Assembly (NCBI GenBank): GCA_032907525.1
Contig: JAJJPM010000021.1
Coordinates: 1 to 64,000, forward strand
Length of the DNA: 64,000 bases
Origin: JAHJQQ01 sp032907525
GTDB lineage: Bacteria; Pseudomonadota; Gammaproteobacteria; Thiohalobacterales; Thiohalobacteraceae
Direction of reading: 5' to 3'
Shown in pieces: positions 52,567 to 61,368 of this stretch. Position 1 is the stretch's first letter, and every line of letters begins with the position of its first letter. The translations under genes were made by a program, and so were the position numbers. The notes beneath the pieces are model-generated. The model was not told the origin of the DNA. It was given only the letters and a program-made list of their open reading frames with translations, and ran no database searches.

Positions 52567-55500
52567 TCACTCCTTGCCCGTCCCGCCTGCGCCGGCCTCC
52601 TTCGGGGGCACGGCCCGCTTCCCCGTCGCGCGCCACAGACCACCCGTCGCCAGGCACTGCCAGCCCCAGCGCAGCCAGCCGAGCAGCGCGAACGCCAGCC
52701 ACAGCGCCCAGGCCAGCATCAGCAGGCGGTAGACCAGCAGCGGCACCGACACGACACGGCCCTGCGGATAGGCCGCGGCGGCGATGTCCTGGTACCAGTT
52801 CAGCGTGTTGCCGTAGGAGAAGTTGCCGGCGATCTGCATGTCGGGCCGTCCCAGCAGTCCCTGCTCGACCGCCGCGAACAGACTGGCCAGCGCCAGCAGC
52901 GTCACCACGCCGATCGCCACCTGCAGCGCGTTGAACAGCCGTGCATCGCCGAAGCGCTGCGCCCAGCCGCGCCCGCGCGCGCCCAGCAGGAACAGCCAGC
53001 CCACCACCAGCGCCGCCGGTACGATCGGACTCTGGCTCAGGCCGATGCCGAGGAGCAGCCAGTGACGGGTCCCGAGCGGCGTAAGCCGCAGCCGGCCGAG
53101 GGCGACCGCCAGCAGCGCGATCACGATCAGCACGCCCCAGAACAGCACGGCGGGCCCGAGCCGCGGTCCGCCGGCGAACAGGATCCAGCGGTCGTCGCCC
53201 AGGGTGGCCTGCAGATGCGCGTTGACGCTCGCTGCGCCGAGGTCGATGGCGGGCGTCCGGAAGCGCGTGCCGATACCGGCGGCCTCACGCCAGCCGATGT
53301 CCACGGTCTGTTCGCGCGGCGCCACCGGCAGAACCAGCTTGCCGCCCTCCAGACGGATGGGCTGGGCGACGCCGTCGATCGACACGCCGGTGAGCTCGGC
53401 CCCTTCGGGCAGGGCGATGGCATGCTGGGTGCCCTGGCTGCTGCGCAGCGTCAGCGACAGGTTCGCCTCCGTCGCGCGCTTGCCGGGCGCCACCCGCAGA
53501 TGCGAACGGTCGATGGTGAGGGTCTGGCCGCCGACGCCCTCGGGCCGCGCCACCGTCAGCGTCACGGCCTCGCCCGGCCACGGCCGCCAGGTCGGGAACC
53601 AGTTGGCGTTGCGATCCTGATGATGGGTGACGGGAATACCTTCGGCGGCGACGTGCCAGACGGGACTGACGTCCGCGGCCCACTGCTCCACCCAGTTCGG
53701 AGTCTCGGCGGCGCGCAGTTCGATGCGCTCGCGCTCGGCCAGGATGGACTGCCAGCGGGTCTGCATGGCGTTCGGCGCCAGCGCGATGTGCACGGCGCCG
53801 TCCTTCACTACCATGCCGTCGCTGACCACCGATTCGCCGTCGAGCAGCGGCACCGCCAGCGTCAGCGCCGAGCCCGGCGGCGACAGGCGCTGTATGCGCG
53901 TCTCCACCGTCCACTCCGTGCCCAGGCGCAGAGTGCGCTCGACGCGGGCGAAGGCCGGCAGGGTGCGCGGTTCCAGCGCGCTGGCCTTCAGATCATCCGC
54001 CAGCCGGGTGAGCTGCAGCCCGCCCTGCACCTGGCCGTCCGGATCGACCCCGGCCACCGACCAGCCCTGCGCGGCGACCGTGACGCGGCGCGGCCGCAGC
54101 GGCAGTGGCAGCTGGATGCTCGCGCGCTGCACCGCGGGCCCGCTCACCAGCAGTTCGTGCACGCCTGCCTCGAGGCCGACCCAGAGTTCGCCGCCGGGGG
54201 TGCGGAACAGCCCCGTCGCCGGCCGGTCGTCGACCAGCACGCTGCTCGGCAGCCACTGGCCGGCCTGCGCCGGCAGCGGCACGGCGGTGCGCTCGTGGGC
54301 CTCGACCTCCAGGCGCAGCAGCAGCCGGTCGTCGCGGATATCCAGGTGCAGGCGCGGCGCCTGCGCGCAGGCCGGAAGACAGTCGGGCGGCGCCAGCAGC
54401 CGGGTGCGGAGCTCCTGCAGCAGTGCGTCCGGCGGCAGGTCCTGGATCTGGGCCTGGGCCTCGCGCCCCGCCGGCAGCAGCAGGCCGGCGATGCAGGCCG
54501 CCGTCAGCACCCCCGGCAGCAGGCCTCCGCCCAGGCGCAGCCGCCCGACCGGCCGGCCGATCACGCGCAGCGCGAGCAGCGCCACGAGCGTCACCCGCAG
54601 GAGATCGAGCAGCAGATTCACGGCCGGCGGCAGCAGCACCAGGTCGATCCGCTGATCGGCGGCGACGGGGCCGTTCCAGGACAGGGGCACGGAACGCCAG
54701 GTCCAGACCGGCAGCCCGGGGCCGGTGGACACCACGGCCTCCGGATCGATCTGGGCGATATAACGGGAGTAGCTCCCCACCTCGCCCCTGCCCGGCCGCT
54801 CCTCGACGGACTTGGCCGACGCGGCGTCCAGCGAAGTCACGGCCGCGGGGGCACCGGCCATCTCCCGCGGATATGACGGTGCACCCACCGTCTGCTGCGG
54901 GCTCACGCCGGGCAGTTCGAGCTGCGGATACAGGCCGGTGCGCACCGCGGACACGGCGTAGGGCACGGCGATGACGAGCAGCGCGGCCAGACTCAGATAG
55001 CCGTAGCCGCGCACCGCCCGCTGCAGGCGTCCCGGCGGGACGACGCGCAGCAGCGCGACACTCGCCAGCAGGCTCAGCCACACGCCGGCCGGCGCGCCCG
55101 GCTCGTGCCAGGTCAGCGTCAGCATGACCAGCATCAGCCCGCCCCAGACGGGGCCCCACAGGCGCTGCGCGGTGATCACGGCGAGCAGCACCAGGAAGAT
55201 GTCCAGCAGCGTCCAGCGCTGCAGCCAGGTCGCGGGTACGTTGTCGACGCCGCCCGCGGAGAACAGCTCCCAGCCCGGCGGCAGGTGCAGGGTCGCGGCG
55301 ACATTCTGGAAATCGTGCCGCCAGCCGACGGCGGGGATACGCGTCACGGGCCCCTCGTAGCGGCTGTCGGCGACCAGATTCAACGCGCCGCGGCGGATCT
55401 CCACGCCAGCGCCGGCCGCGCCCGACAGACGCGTGATCACCTGCGGCTGACCGTCGAGTGCGACCTGGCCCAGCTGCAGTTCGGGATCGGCCTCCAGGCG

Positions 55501-56682
55501 CCAGCTGCGCGTGACGCTACCGCCGATGGCGTCGCGCAGGGTGTAGCCGCCGCCGTCGAAATCCAGCCACAGCGTGCGCTGCAGGCGCAGCTGATCGGGG
55601 TTGGGATCGGGATCGCCGCGGCGCAGGACCTCGAAGGTCAGCCCGGTATCCGGCGTCAGGCGGTAGGCCGGCAACGCCTGCCAGTCGCCCGGCAGGCCGG
55701 TCTGGCGGGCGTCGATGGCGACGGCGCCGCCGACCTCGACCAGCCGCAGTTCGGGTCGGGCGTCGAACACCCAGACCTCTTCTTGCGGCCAGGGTGCCGG
55801 CACCGCGGCCGCGGGCAGCTCCGTCATCGGTCCGGCGAAGCGCGCGGTCATGCGCAGCTGCCAGCGGCCCGGCCGCACCTGGATGCGCAGCCGGCCGTCG
55901 GCCTCCAGGCGTGCGGCCAGCCGGGATTCCAGGGCCATCGGTATGGCGCCGGGCAGCAGCGCCGGCCCGACGAGGATTTCGCGCTGCCGCCCGGACACGT
56001 CCAGATCGATGTGGGTCTCGACCTGCAGCGGCGTCTCGTCGACGATGCGCCGGAACACCCGCAGCTCCGCCCGGTCGGCGTCGGCGGCCGCGGTGTCCGG
56101 TTCCTCGCCCGCCAGCCACAGCAGGCCGTCGGCGCGCAGCGCGGGCTGGTCGACGGTCCTGCCGTCGCGGGTCAGCGCCAGCAGTCCCAGTTCCGCCGGC
56201 AGCGCGAGCGACTCCGGCAGCGCGTTCCAGACGAAGGCGCCCCGAACCTGATGCGTGCCGGGAGCGAGTTCCAGCACCGGCCGGCCGTTGCGGTCCAGCA
56301 CGGCGACGCGGCGGCCGTCGACCTCGACCCCGACCGGCCAGTGGCGCGCAGCGCCCGGCAGCGGTACCTGCACGGGCACCTGCGCGTACACCTCCCAGCG
56401 CTGCCCGAAGCGGCCGCCGCCGGTCTCGACGGCGAGCTCCAGCGGACCGGGCCAGGCGCAGCGCCGTTCGGCCCGGTCGAACAGCACGGGACAGCCGAAA
56501 CCGGTCTCGCCGTGCAGCGCCCAGCCCACCCAGGGCTGCAGCGGCGCCGGCACGTCCTGCGGCGCGAGCGGCCCCGCCGCCGCGCCCGCCGACAGCGTCA
56601 ACAGCAGCGATGCGAAAGCCCACCGCAACGAAATCCCGAATTCTCCCGTCCGTCCCGCGACCCCGCCACGCGCGCATTTCAT
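52567..56682 (-). CDS. Very large membrane protein of unknown function
   Basis: A 1371-residue protein I cannot assign to a named family. A signal-like segment (LRWAFASLLLTLSAGAAA) starts it. Residues about 40-480 and 770-1190 are soluble, beta-rich and probably periplasmic (VPAPLQPWVGWALHGETGFG early on, EGVGGQTLTIDRSHLRVAPG later). Hydrophobic clusters lie at about 490-580 (LLDIFLVLLAVITAQRLWGP), 680-740 and 1200-1345 (LFWGVLIVIALLAVALGRL, LLVYRLLMLAWALWLAFALL). The conserved-looking end SYGNTLNWYQDIAAAAYPQG precedes the last helix. It stands alone, with a type A palindrome upstream. A role in envelope assembly or export is a guess. Confidence 0.7.
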   Translation of the reverse strand: MKCARGGVAGRTGEFGISLRWAFASLLLTLSAGAAAGPLAPQDVPAPLQPWVGWALHGETGFGCPVLFDRAERRCAWPGPLELAVETGGGRFGQRWEVYAQVPVQVPLPGAARHWPVGVEVDGRRVAVLDRNGRPVLELAPGTHQVRGAFVWNALPESLALPAELGLLALTRDGRTVDQPALRADGLLWLAGEEPDTAAADADRAELRVFRRIVDETPLQVETHIDLDVSGRQREILVGPALLPGAIPMALESRLAARLEADGRLRIQVRPGRWQLRMTARFAGPMTELPAAAVPAPWPQEEVWVFDARPELRLVEVGGAVAIDARQTGLPGDWQALPAYRLTPDTGLTFEVLRRGDPDPNPDQLRLQRTLWLDFDGGGYTLRDAIGGSVTRSWRLEADPELQLGQVALDGQPQVITRLSGAAGAGVEIRRGALNLVADSRYEGPVTRIPAVGWRHDFQNVAATLHLPPGWELFSAGGVDNVPATWLQRWTLLDIFLVLLAVITAQRLWGPVWGGLMLVMLTLTWHEPGAPAGVWLSLLASVALLRVVPPGRLQRAVRGYGYLSLAALLVIAVPYAVSAVRTGLYPQLELPGVSPQQTVGAPSYPREMAGAPAAVTSLDAASAKSVEERPGRGEVGSYSRYIAQIDPEAVVSTGPGLPVWTWRSVPLSWNGPVAADQRIDLVLLPPAVNLLLDLLRVTLVALLALRVIGRPVGRLRLGGGLLPGVLTAACIAGLLLPAGREAQAQIQDLPPDALLQELRTRLLAPPDCLPACAQAPRLHLDIRDDRLLLRLEVEAHERTAVPLPAQAGQWLPSSVLVDDRPATGLFRTPGGELWVGLEAGVHELLVSGPAVQRASIQLPLPLRPRRVTVAAQGWSVAGVDPDGQVQGGLQLTRLADDLKASALEPRTLPAFARVERTLRLGTEWTVETRIQRLSPPGSALTLAVPLLDGESVVSDGMVVKDGAVHIALAPNAMQTRWQSILAERERIELRAAETPNWVEQWAADVSPVWHVAAEGIPVTHHQDRNANWFPTWRPWPGEAVTLTVARPEGVGGQTLTIDRSHLRVAPGKRATEANLSLTLRSSQGTQHAIALPEGAELTGVSIDGVAQPIRLEGGKLVLPVAPREQTVDIGWREAAGIGTRFRTPAIDLGAASVNAHLQATLGDDRWILFAGGPRLGPAVLFWGVLIVIALLAVALGRLRLTPLGTRHWLLLGIGLSQSPIVPAALVVGWLFLLGARGRGWAQRFGDARLFNALQVAIGVVTLLALASLFAAVEQGLLGRPDMQIAGNFSYGNTLNWYQDIAAAAYPQGRVVSVPLLVYRLLMLAWALWLAFALLGWLRWGWQCLATGGLWRATGKRAVPPKEAGAGGTGKE

Positions 56683-56771
56683 GAGATGCCCCCTTCAAAC
56701 GTTAGCGCTGTTGTTCTTGTCACGCCGAACCACCGGCATCCGGAAAGCACGGTTTGTGCCAGAGACATCGA

Positions 56772-56930
56772 TGGCCACAAAATCCACGAAACCCGCGAAA
56801 GGTGTGAGAGGAAAACCGTGTCTCGAAAATGAGGGTTTGTGGCCCTCCAACATGTCCGTGCTTTCCGGGTTTTCCGTGGCTGGGTTTTCGTCTTGAATTA
56901 TTTTCGCGGGTTTCGTGGATTTCGTGGCCA
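56772..56930. repeat. Type A palindrome upstream of the 1371-residue gene
   Basis: Left arm 56772-56799 (GGCCACAAAATCCACGAAAC) and right arm 56903-56930 (GCGGGTTTCGTGGATTTCGT) are reverse complements with few mismatches. The centre (AGAGGAAAACCGTGTCTCGA, then ATGTCCGTGCTTTCCGGG) is shared with the copies at 58832-59095 and 60174-60351. It ends 34 bases before the stop codon of recQ. Confidence 0.88.
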
Positions 56931-56963
56931 AAAGGGTTTTGCCCGTGTCGTCCGTGGCCGGCC

Positions 56964-58790
56964 TCAGCCGCTCTCCAGGCAGTGCTCCGCGATGGCGTCG
57001 AGGAAATCCGCACCGTACTTCTCGAGCTTGTGCTGGCCCACGCCGACCACGCCGAGCAGCGCGTCGGCGTCGAGCGGCTTATCGCGCGCCATCTGCGCCA
57101 GAGTGGCGTCGCCGAAGACGATGTAGGGCGGCACACCCTGAGCATCGGCGAGACGCTTGCGCAGCGCGCGCAGCCGGTCGAACAGCGCCTCATCGTACGG
57201 ACCGCCCTGCGCGCCCTCACCGCGCGGCCGCTTCTTCTTCGGCCGTTCGCGTACGCGCGGCCGGGCGAGTTCCAGCGTGACCTCGCCGCGCAGCAGCGGC
57301 CGCGCCGCATCGGTGAGCCTGAGAACCGAATAATTGGCGATGTCCTGGATCAGATAGCCGTGGTGTATGAGCTGGCGCAGCAGCGAGGTCCATTCCTGCT
57401 CGCCCATGTCGGCGCCGATGCCGTAGGTGGACAGCCGCTGATGGCCGAGCGTACGGACGCGTTCGTTGTCGGCGCCGCGCAGCACATCGACCACATGGCC
57501 GACACCGAAGCGCTGCCCCACGCGATAGACGCAGGACAGCGCCTTGCGCGCAGCTTCGGTGGCGTCGAAGCGCTCGGGCGGGTCGAGGCACACGTCGCAG
57601 TTGCCGCAGCCCTGGTCGAGGCGTTCGCCGAAGTAGTTGAGCAGGACCCGGCGGCGGCAGGTGAGACTCTCCGCCAGGCCGACCATGGCATTGAGCTTGT
57701 GCAGCTCGACGCGCCGCTGGGCGTCGTTGTCGCCGTTCTCGATCAGCCGCCGCGCGGTGGCGACATCCTGCGCCCCGTACAGCAGCAGCGCTTCCGACGG
57801 CAGCCCGTCGCGGCCCGCACGGCCGGTCTCCTGATAATAGCCTTCGATGTTCTTGGGCAGATCGAAGTGCACCACGAAGCGCACGTTGGGCTTGTCGATG
57901 CCCATGCCGAAGGCGACGGTGGCAACCACGATCTGCAGCTCGTCGCGCAGGAAATCCTCCTGCACCCGCGCGCGTTGCGCGCCCGGCAGTCCGGCGTGAT
58001 AGGCGGCCGCATCCAGACCCTGTGCCGACAGTTTCTCGGCGATCTCCTCGACGCGCCTGCGGCTCAGCGCGTAGACGATGCCGGATTCGTCGCGGTGATT
58101 CTCCAGAAAGCGCAGCAGCTGATCGAAGGGCTTGTGCTTCTCGAGCACGCGATAGCGGATGTTCGGCCGATCGAAGCCGGTGATGTGGCGCCGCGCCTGG
58201 TCGAGCCGCAGGACGCGCACGATGTCCTCGCGCGTCTGCGCGTCCGCGGTCGCCGTCAGAGCGATGCGCGGCACATGCGGGAAGCGCTCGGGCAGCACGC
58301 TCAGCTGCTGGTATTCCGGTCTGAAATCGTGCCCCCACTGCGACACGCAGTGCGCCTCGTCGATCGCGAACAGCGCGATATCGACATCCTCCAGCCGCCC
58401 GAGGAAGCCGTCGCTCAGCAGCCGCTCCGGACTGATGTACAGCAGATCCAGCTCATGGGCGTGCAGCCGTGCCAGCACCTGCCGCGCCTCGTCGGACCCG
58501 AGCGACGAATTGTAGAAGGCCGCCGCCACGCCGTTGGCGCGCAGCGCGTCGACCTGGTCCTTCATCAGCGAGATCAGCGGGGACACCACGATGCCGACGC
58601 CCGGCCGGTGCAGTGCCGGGATCTGGTAGCAGAGCGACTTGCCGCCGCCGGTGGGCATGAGCACGAAGGCGTCGCGCCCGGCGACGAGATCCTCGATGAT
58701 GTCCTGCTGATGCGGACGGAAACTGGGATAGCCGAACACCCGCTCCAGCGTGGCGTGGATGTCGGCGGCGGCGCGCGGAGAGTGATCCAT
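56964..58790 (-). CDS. recQ: ATP-dependent DNA helicase RecQ
   Basis: A 608-residue 3'-5' helicase of the RecF repair pathway. Motif 0 YPSFRPHQQDII, Walker A MPTGGGKSLCYQ (lysine 51), DEAH box FAIDEAHCVSQWGHDFRPEY, motif V VATVAFGMGIDKPNVRFVVH and motif VI YYQETGRAGRDG are present. The zinc site is CRRRVLLNYFGERLDQGCGN with DVC. A winged helix and a C-terminal HRDC domain (YDEALFDRLRALRKRLADAQ) end it. The ATG at 58790 fits the family; upstream sequence is repeat. Both sides are bordered by type A palindromes. Confidence 0.96.
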   Translation of the reverse strand: MDHSPRAAADIHATLERVFGYPSFRPHQQDIIEDLVAGRDAFVLMPTGGGKSLCYQIPALHRPGVGIVVSPLISLMKDQVDALRANGVAAAFYNSSLGSDEARQVLARLHAHELDLLYISPERLLSDGFLGRLEDVDIALFAIDEAHCVSQWGHDFRPEYQQLSVLPERFPHVPRIALTATADAQTREDIVRVLRLDQARRHITGFDRPNIRYRVLEKHKPFDQLLRFLENHRDESGIVYALSRRRVEEIAEKLSAQGLDAAAYHAGLPGAQRARVQEDFLRDELQIVVATVAFGMGIDKPNVRFVVHFDLPKNIEGYYQETGRAGRDGLPSEALLLYGAQDVATARRLIENGDNDAQRRVELHKLNAMVGLAESLTCRRRVLLNYFGERLDQGCGNCDVCLDPPERFDATEAARKALSCVYRVGQRFGVGHVVDVLRGADNERVRTLGHQRLSTYGIGADMGEQEWTSLLRQLIHHGYLIQDIANYSVLRLTDAARPLLRGEVTLELARPRVRERPKKKRPRGEGAQGGPYDEALFDRLRALRKRLADAQGVPPYIVFGDATLAQMARDKPLDADALLGVVGVGQHKLEKYGADFLDAIAEHCLESG

Positions 58791-58831
58791 GGCGCGGATT
58801 CTACCGGAAGTCGATGCGGGCGCGGACAAGC

Positions 58832-59095
58832 TTTGCCACGGAAAACGGACAAAACCCGTTCAGCCACGGAAGACACGGAAAGCACTGACAAAACCCTTTG
58901 GCCACGAAATCCACGAAACCCGCGAAAGATACGAAGGGAAAGCCGTATCTCGGGAACGAGTGTTTGCAGCCCTCTACATGTCCGTGCTTTCCGTGCTTTC
59001 CGTGGCAGGGTTTACGTCTTCAATGATTTTCGTGGGTTTCGTGGATTTCGTGGCTAAAAAGGGTTTCGTCCGTGTTTTCCGTGGCTGGCGTTTCA
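58832..59095. repeat. Compound type A palindrome upstream of recQ
   Basis: The longest copy, with two nested pairs of arms. The inner pair is GGCCACGAAATCCACGAAAC at about 58901 and its complement at about 59032-59054. The outer pair is GCCACGGAAAACGGACAAAA near 58835 and its counterpart TCCGTGTTTTCCGTGGCTGG near 59069. The centre resembles those at 56772-56930 and 60174-60351. It fills the gap between recQ and the next gene. Confidence 0.88.
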
Positions 59096-59108
59096 GCCGC
59101 CCGCCCCG

Positions 59109-60080
59109 CTACTCGCGGTAATACGGGATCAGCGTCGCATCCACGGCATATTCGTCCTCTTCCGGCTCCGCGGGGATGTCGGTGGCGCCCCGCAGCCGGG
59201 CCTCGACGCGGGCGGCGGTGAGACGATCCTCGTCGAGCACCACGGGATACAGGCGATGACACTGGGCGAACTCGCCGGCGCGGCGGCAGGCGGCGGCCTC
59301 GAGCTGCGCCCGCAGCGGGTCGGCGAGATCCTGCAGCTGCAGCAGCCAGGGCGCCTGCCAGTCGAGGAAGGCATCGATCAGGCGCTGCTGAGCCCGTTCG
59401 GTCCACTCGGCACGCAGCAGCAGATTCGGAAAGGCCGAACGCTGCAGATAGCGGCCGTGCAGCGCGTGATCGATGCATACGCCGTCCAGCCCTACGCCGG
59501 CACCGTCGCGTTCACGCCGGAACCATTGTGCCGCCGGCCGCGGGCCGGCCGCCGCATTCACCAGCTCCTGCAGCCGCTCGCCCGCGCAGCGCTCACCGCC
59601 GCCCGCATCGCGCGGCTGGAATGCCGCCTTGGCACGTTCGCCCGGCCGCCACATCAGCGGGCTCGGCAGTTCGCGCGCATCCTCGTCGACGGCGACGCCC
59701 AGGAGTGCCAACGGGTAGCCCTGCGTATCCAGCAGCCAGAGTTCGTAGACGTCGCGCAGGGGAAACGGCAGGGCATCCAGCCCGCTCTTGACCGCCTCGA
59801 GGAGGTGCAGACCGATGGCGTCGAGGCGCTCGTGGTCGACCACGTTGCGCACCGGAGCGCGCTTGAGGCCCTCCTGTGCCGACCAGTCGCCGTATTTGAT
59901 GTCCGGCAGCGCGACGTCGCGTTCTGAACCGTCACTGAGCCGCGCGAGTTCGTGCTCGCCGTGGATGTACAAGGCCCAGTGGACACCGTCGCTGCTGACG
60001 GCGTCCGCGTCCTCCGTCTCCACGACACTCAGGATGCCGCGGAAGGGATTGACCAGACGTTGACTGTAGCGCCTCACCAT
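59109..60080 (-). CDS. Protein of unknown function between palindromes
   Basis: A 323-residue, probably soluble protein that I do not recognise. It begins MVRRYSQRLVNPFRGILSVV, contains WALYIHGEHELARLSDGSE, LRDVYELWLLDTQGYPLALL and LMWRPGERAKAAFQPRDAGG, and ends with an acidic stretch (AEPEEDEYAVDATLIPYYRE). No membrane segment or known catalytic motif is visible. The ATG at 60080 is chosen because the longer frame (to 60296) reads through a palindrome. Codon use looks like that of its neighbours. Type A palindromes lie on both sides. Confidence 0.7.
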   Translation of the reverse strand: MVRRYSQRLVNPFRGILSVVETEDADAVSSDGVHWALYIHGEHELARLSDGSERDVALPDIKYGDWSAQEGLKRAPVRNVVDHERLDAIGLHLLEAVKSGLDALPFPLRDVYELWLLDTQGYPLALLGVAVDEDARELPSPLMWRPGERAKAAFQPRDAGGGERCAGERLQELVNAAAGPRPAAQWFRRERDGAGVGLDGVCIDHALHGRYLQRSAFPNLLLRAEWTERAQQRLIDAFLDWQAPWLLQLQDLADPLRAQLEAAACRRAGEFAQCHRLYPVVLDEDRLTAARVEARLRGATDIPAEPEEDEYAVDATLIPYYRE

Positions 60081-60173
60081 CGCGTCGGCCCGCACGGACT
60101 CGTGCCTCAAGCCTCGCAAAACCGCACGCGGCTGTCCAGTCCCGCGCGACGATGGAAGCGCCACGAAGTCCGA

Positions 60174-60351
60174 AGCCAGCCACGGAAGATTTGGACAAAA
60201 CCCTTTTGCCACGAAATCCACGAAACCCGCGAAAGGCATGAGGGGAAAGCCGTATCCCGGGAACGAGGTTTTGCAACCCCATATATGTCCGTGCATTCCG
60301 TGGCCGGGTTTTCATCTTCAATGATTTTCGTGGGTTTCGTGGATTTCGTGG
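60174..60351. repeat. Type A palindrome downstream of the HDAC-family gene
   Basis: Inner arms GCCACGAAATCCACGAAACC at about 60210 and GGGTTTCGTGGATTTCGTGG at about 60331 are reverse complements. The centre (AGGGGAAAGCCGTATCCCGG, then ATGTCCGTGCATTCCGTGGC) is nearly the same as in the 58832-59095 copy. It ends 15 bases before the stop of the HDAC-family gene. Confidence 0.88.
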
Positions 60352-60365
60352 CGCATCCCCCCGAC

Positions 60366-61265
60366 TCATCCCAGCAGCGCGTCGAGGTGCGCGGCGACGC
60401 AGCGCCCGAGCGCCGCCGGCGCATAGCCGCCTTCGAGCACCGAGACGATGCGTCCCTGCGCGTGGCGTTCGGCGCATTCACGCAACCGGTGCGTCATCCA
60501 GGCGAAATCCCGTTCGTGCAGCAGCAGATCGGCCATGTCGTCCTCCGCGTGCGCGTCGAAGCCGGCGGAGATCATGACGAGTTCGGGGCGGAACTCATCG
60601 AGGCGCGGCAGCCACCGGGCGGTCACCTCCTCGCGCAGACGGGCCCCGTCGCCGCTGGCCGGCAGCCGGATGTGCACGGCGCGGGCGTCGTCATGCTCCG
60701 GCAGGGCGTAGGGGTAGAACGGATACTGGAACAGCGAACACTGCAGCACCTCGGGCATACCGCCCAGGATCGCGTCGGTGCCGTTGCCGAAATGGGCGTC
60801 GAAATCGACGACAGCGACGCGCGTCAGGCCGTGGCCGTGCAATGCGTGGAGGGCACCGACGGCGAGATTGTTGAACACGCAGAAGCCCATGCCGCAGTCG
60901 CGTTCCGCATGGTGACCCGGGGGGCGCACGCTGCAGAACGCCGAGGTGCTTCGCCCTGACAGCACCAGGTCGACGGCCAGCACCGCCGCGCCCGCCGCGC
61001 GCAGAGCTGCATTCAGCAGCTGCTGCCCGACCTCGGCGCCATCGACGGCCAAACCATCGAACACGCGGTCCACATAATCGGCCGCATGCGCCCGGCAGAG
61101 CTGTTCGCGCGTCGCCAGCGGCGCATCGCAGTGGCGCAGCGCGAGATCCAGGCCGGTCGACAGCAGCTGATCCTGGATGGCGCCGAGACGCGCCGGCACG
61201 TCCGGATGCTCCGCGCCGGCCGCATAGGCGGCGCAGTCGGGATGGGAAATGAAGGCGATGGTCAT
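60366..61265 (-). CDS. Histone-deacetylase-family (AcuC-like) zinc deacetylase
   Basis: A 299-residue arginase/HDAC-fold enzyme. HPDVPARLGAIQDQLLSTGL is the N-terminal block, SVRPPGHHAERDCGMGFCVF holds the paired active-site histidines, VAVVDFDAHFGNGTDAIL supplies zinc ligands Asp and His, MISAGFDAHAEDD the third aspartate, and VLEGGY the C-terminal block. It should be catalytically active. Bacterial members remove acetyl groups from lysine (AcuC on Acs) or from polyamines; which applies here is not shown. It faces, across 103 bases, a PatZ-type acetyltransferase, and acs is in the same window, which favours protein deacetylation. Confidence 0.9.
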   Translation of the reverse strand: MTIAFISHPDCAAYAAGAEHPDVPARLGAIQDQLLSTGLDLALRHCDAPLATREQLCRAHAADYVDRVFDGLAVDGAEVGQQLLNAALRAAGAAVLAVDLVLSGRSTSAFCSVRPPGHHAERDCGMGFCVFNNLAVGALHALHGHGLTRVAVVDFDAHFGNGTDAILGGMPEVLQCSLFQYPFYPYALPEHDDARAVHIRLPASGDGARLREEVTARWLPRLDEFRPELVMISAGFDAHAEDDMADLLLHERDFAWMTHRLRECAERHAQGRIVSVLEGGYAPAALGRCVAAHLDALLG

Positions 61266-61368
61266 ACGGATACCGGTGAAAGCGTCACACAGCGACGCGG
61301 CGCGCGGGCGGCGATCGGCGATTTGAGGTAGGCTGGTCTCATGGTAACAGGCAGCACAGGATGCGCAT

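Noticed and set aside
60174..60351. Small proteins such as MATKSTKPTK-type frames in the palindromes
   Set aside because: They arise from the repeat modules themselves, differ between copies by frame breaks and have no ribosome site.
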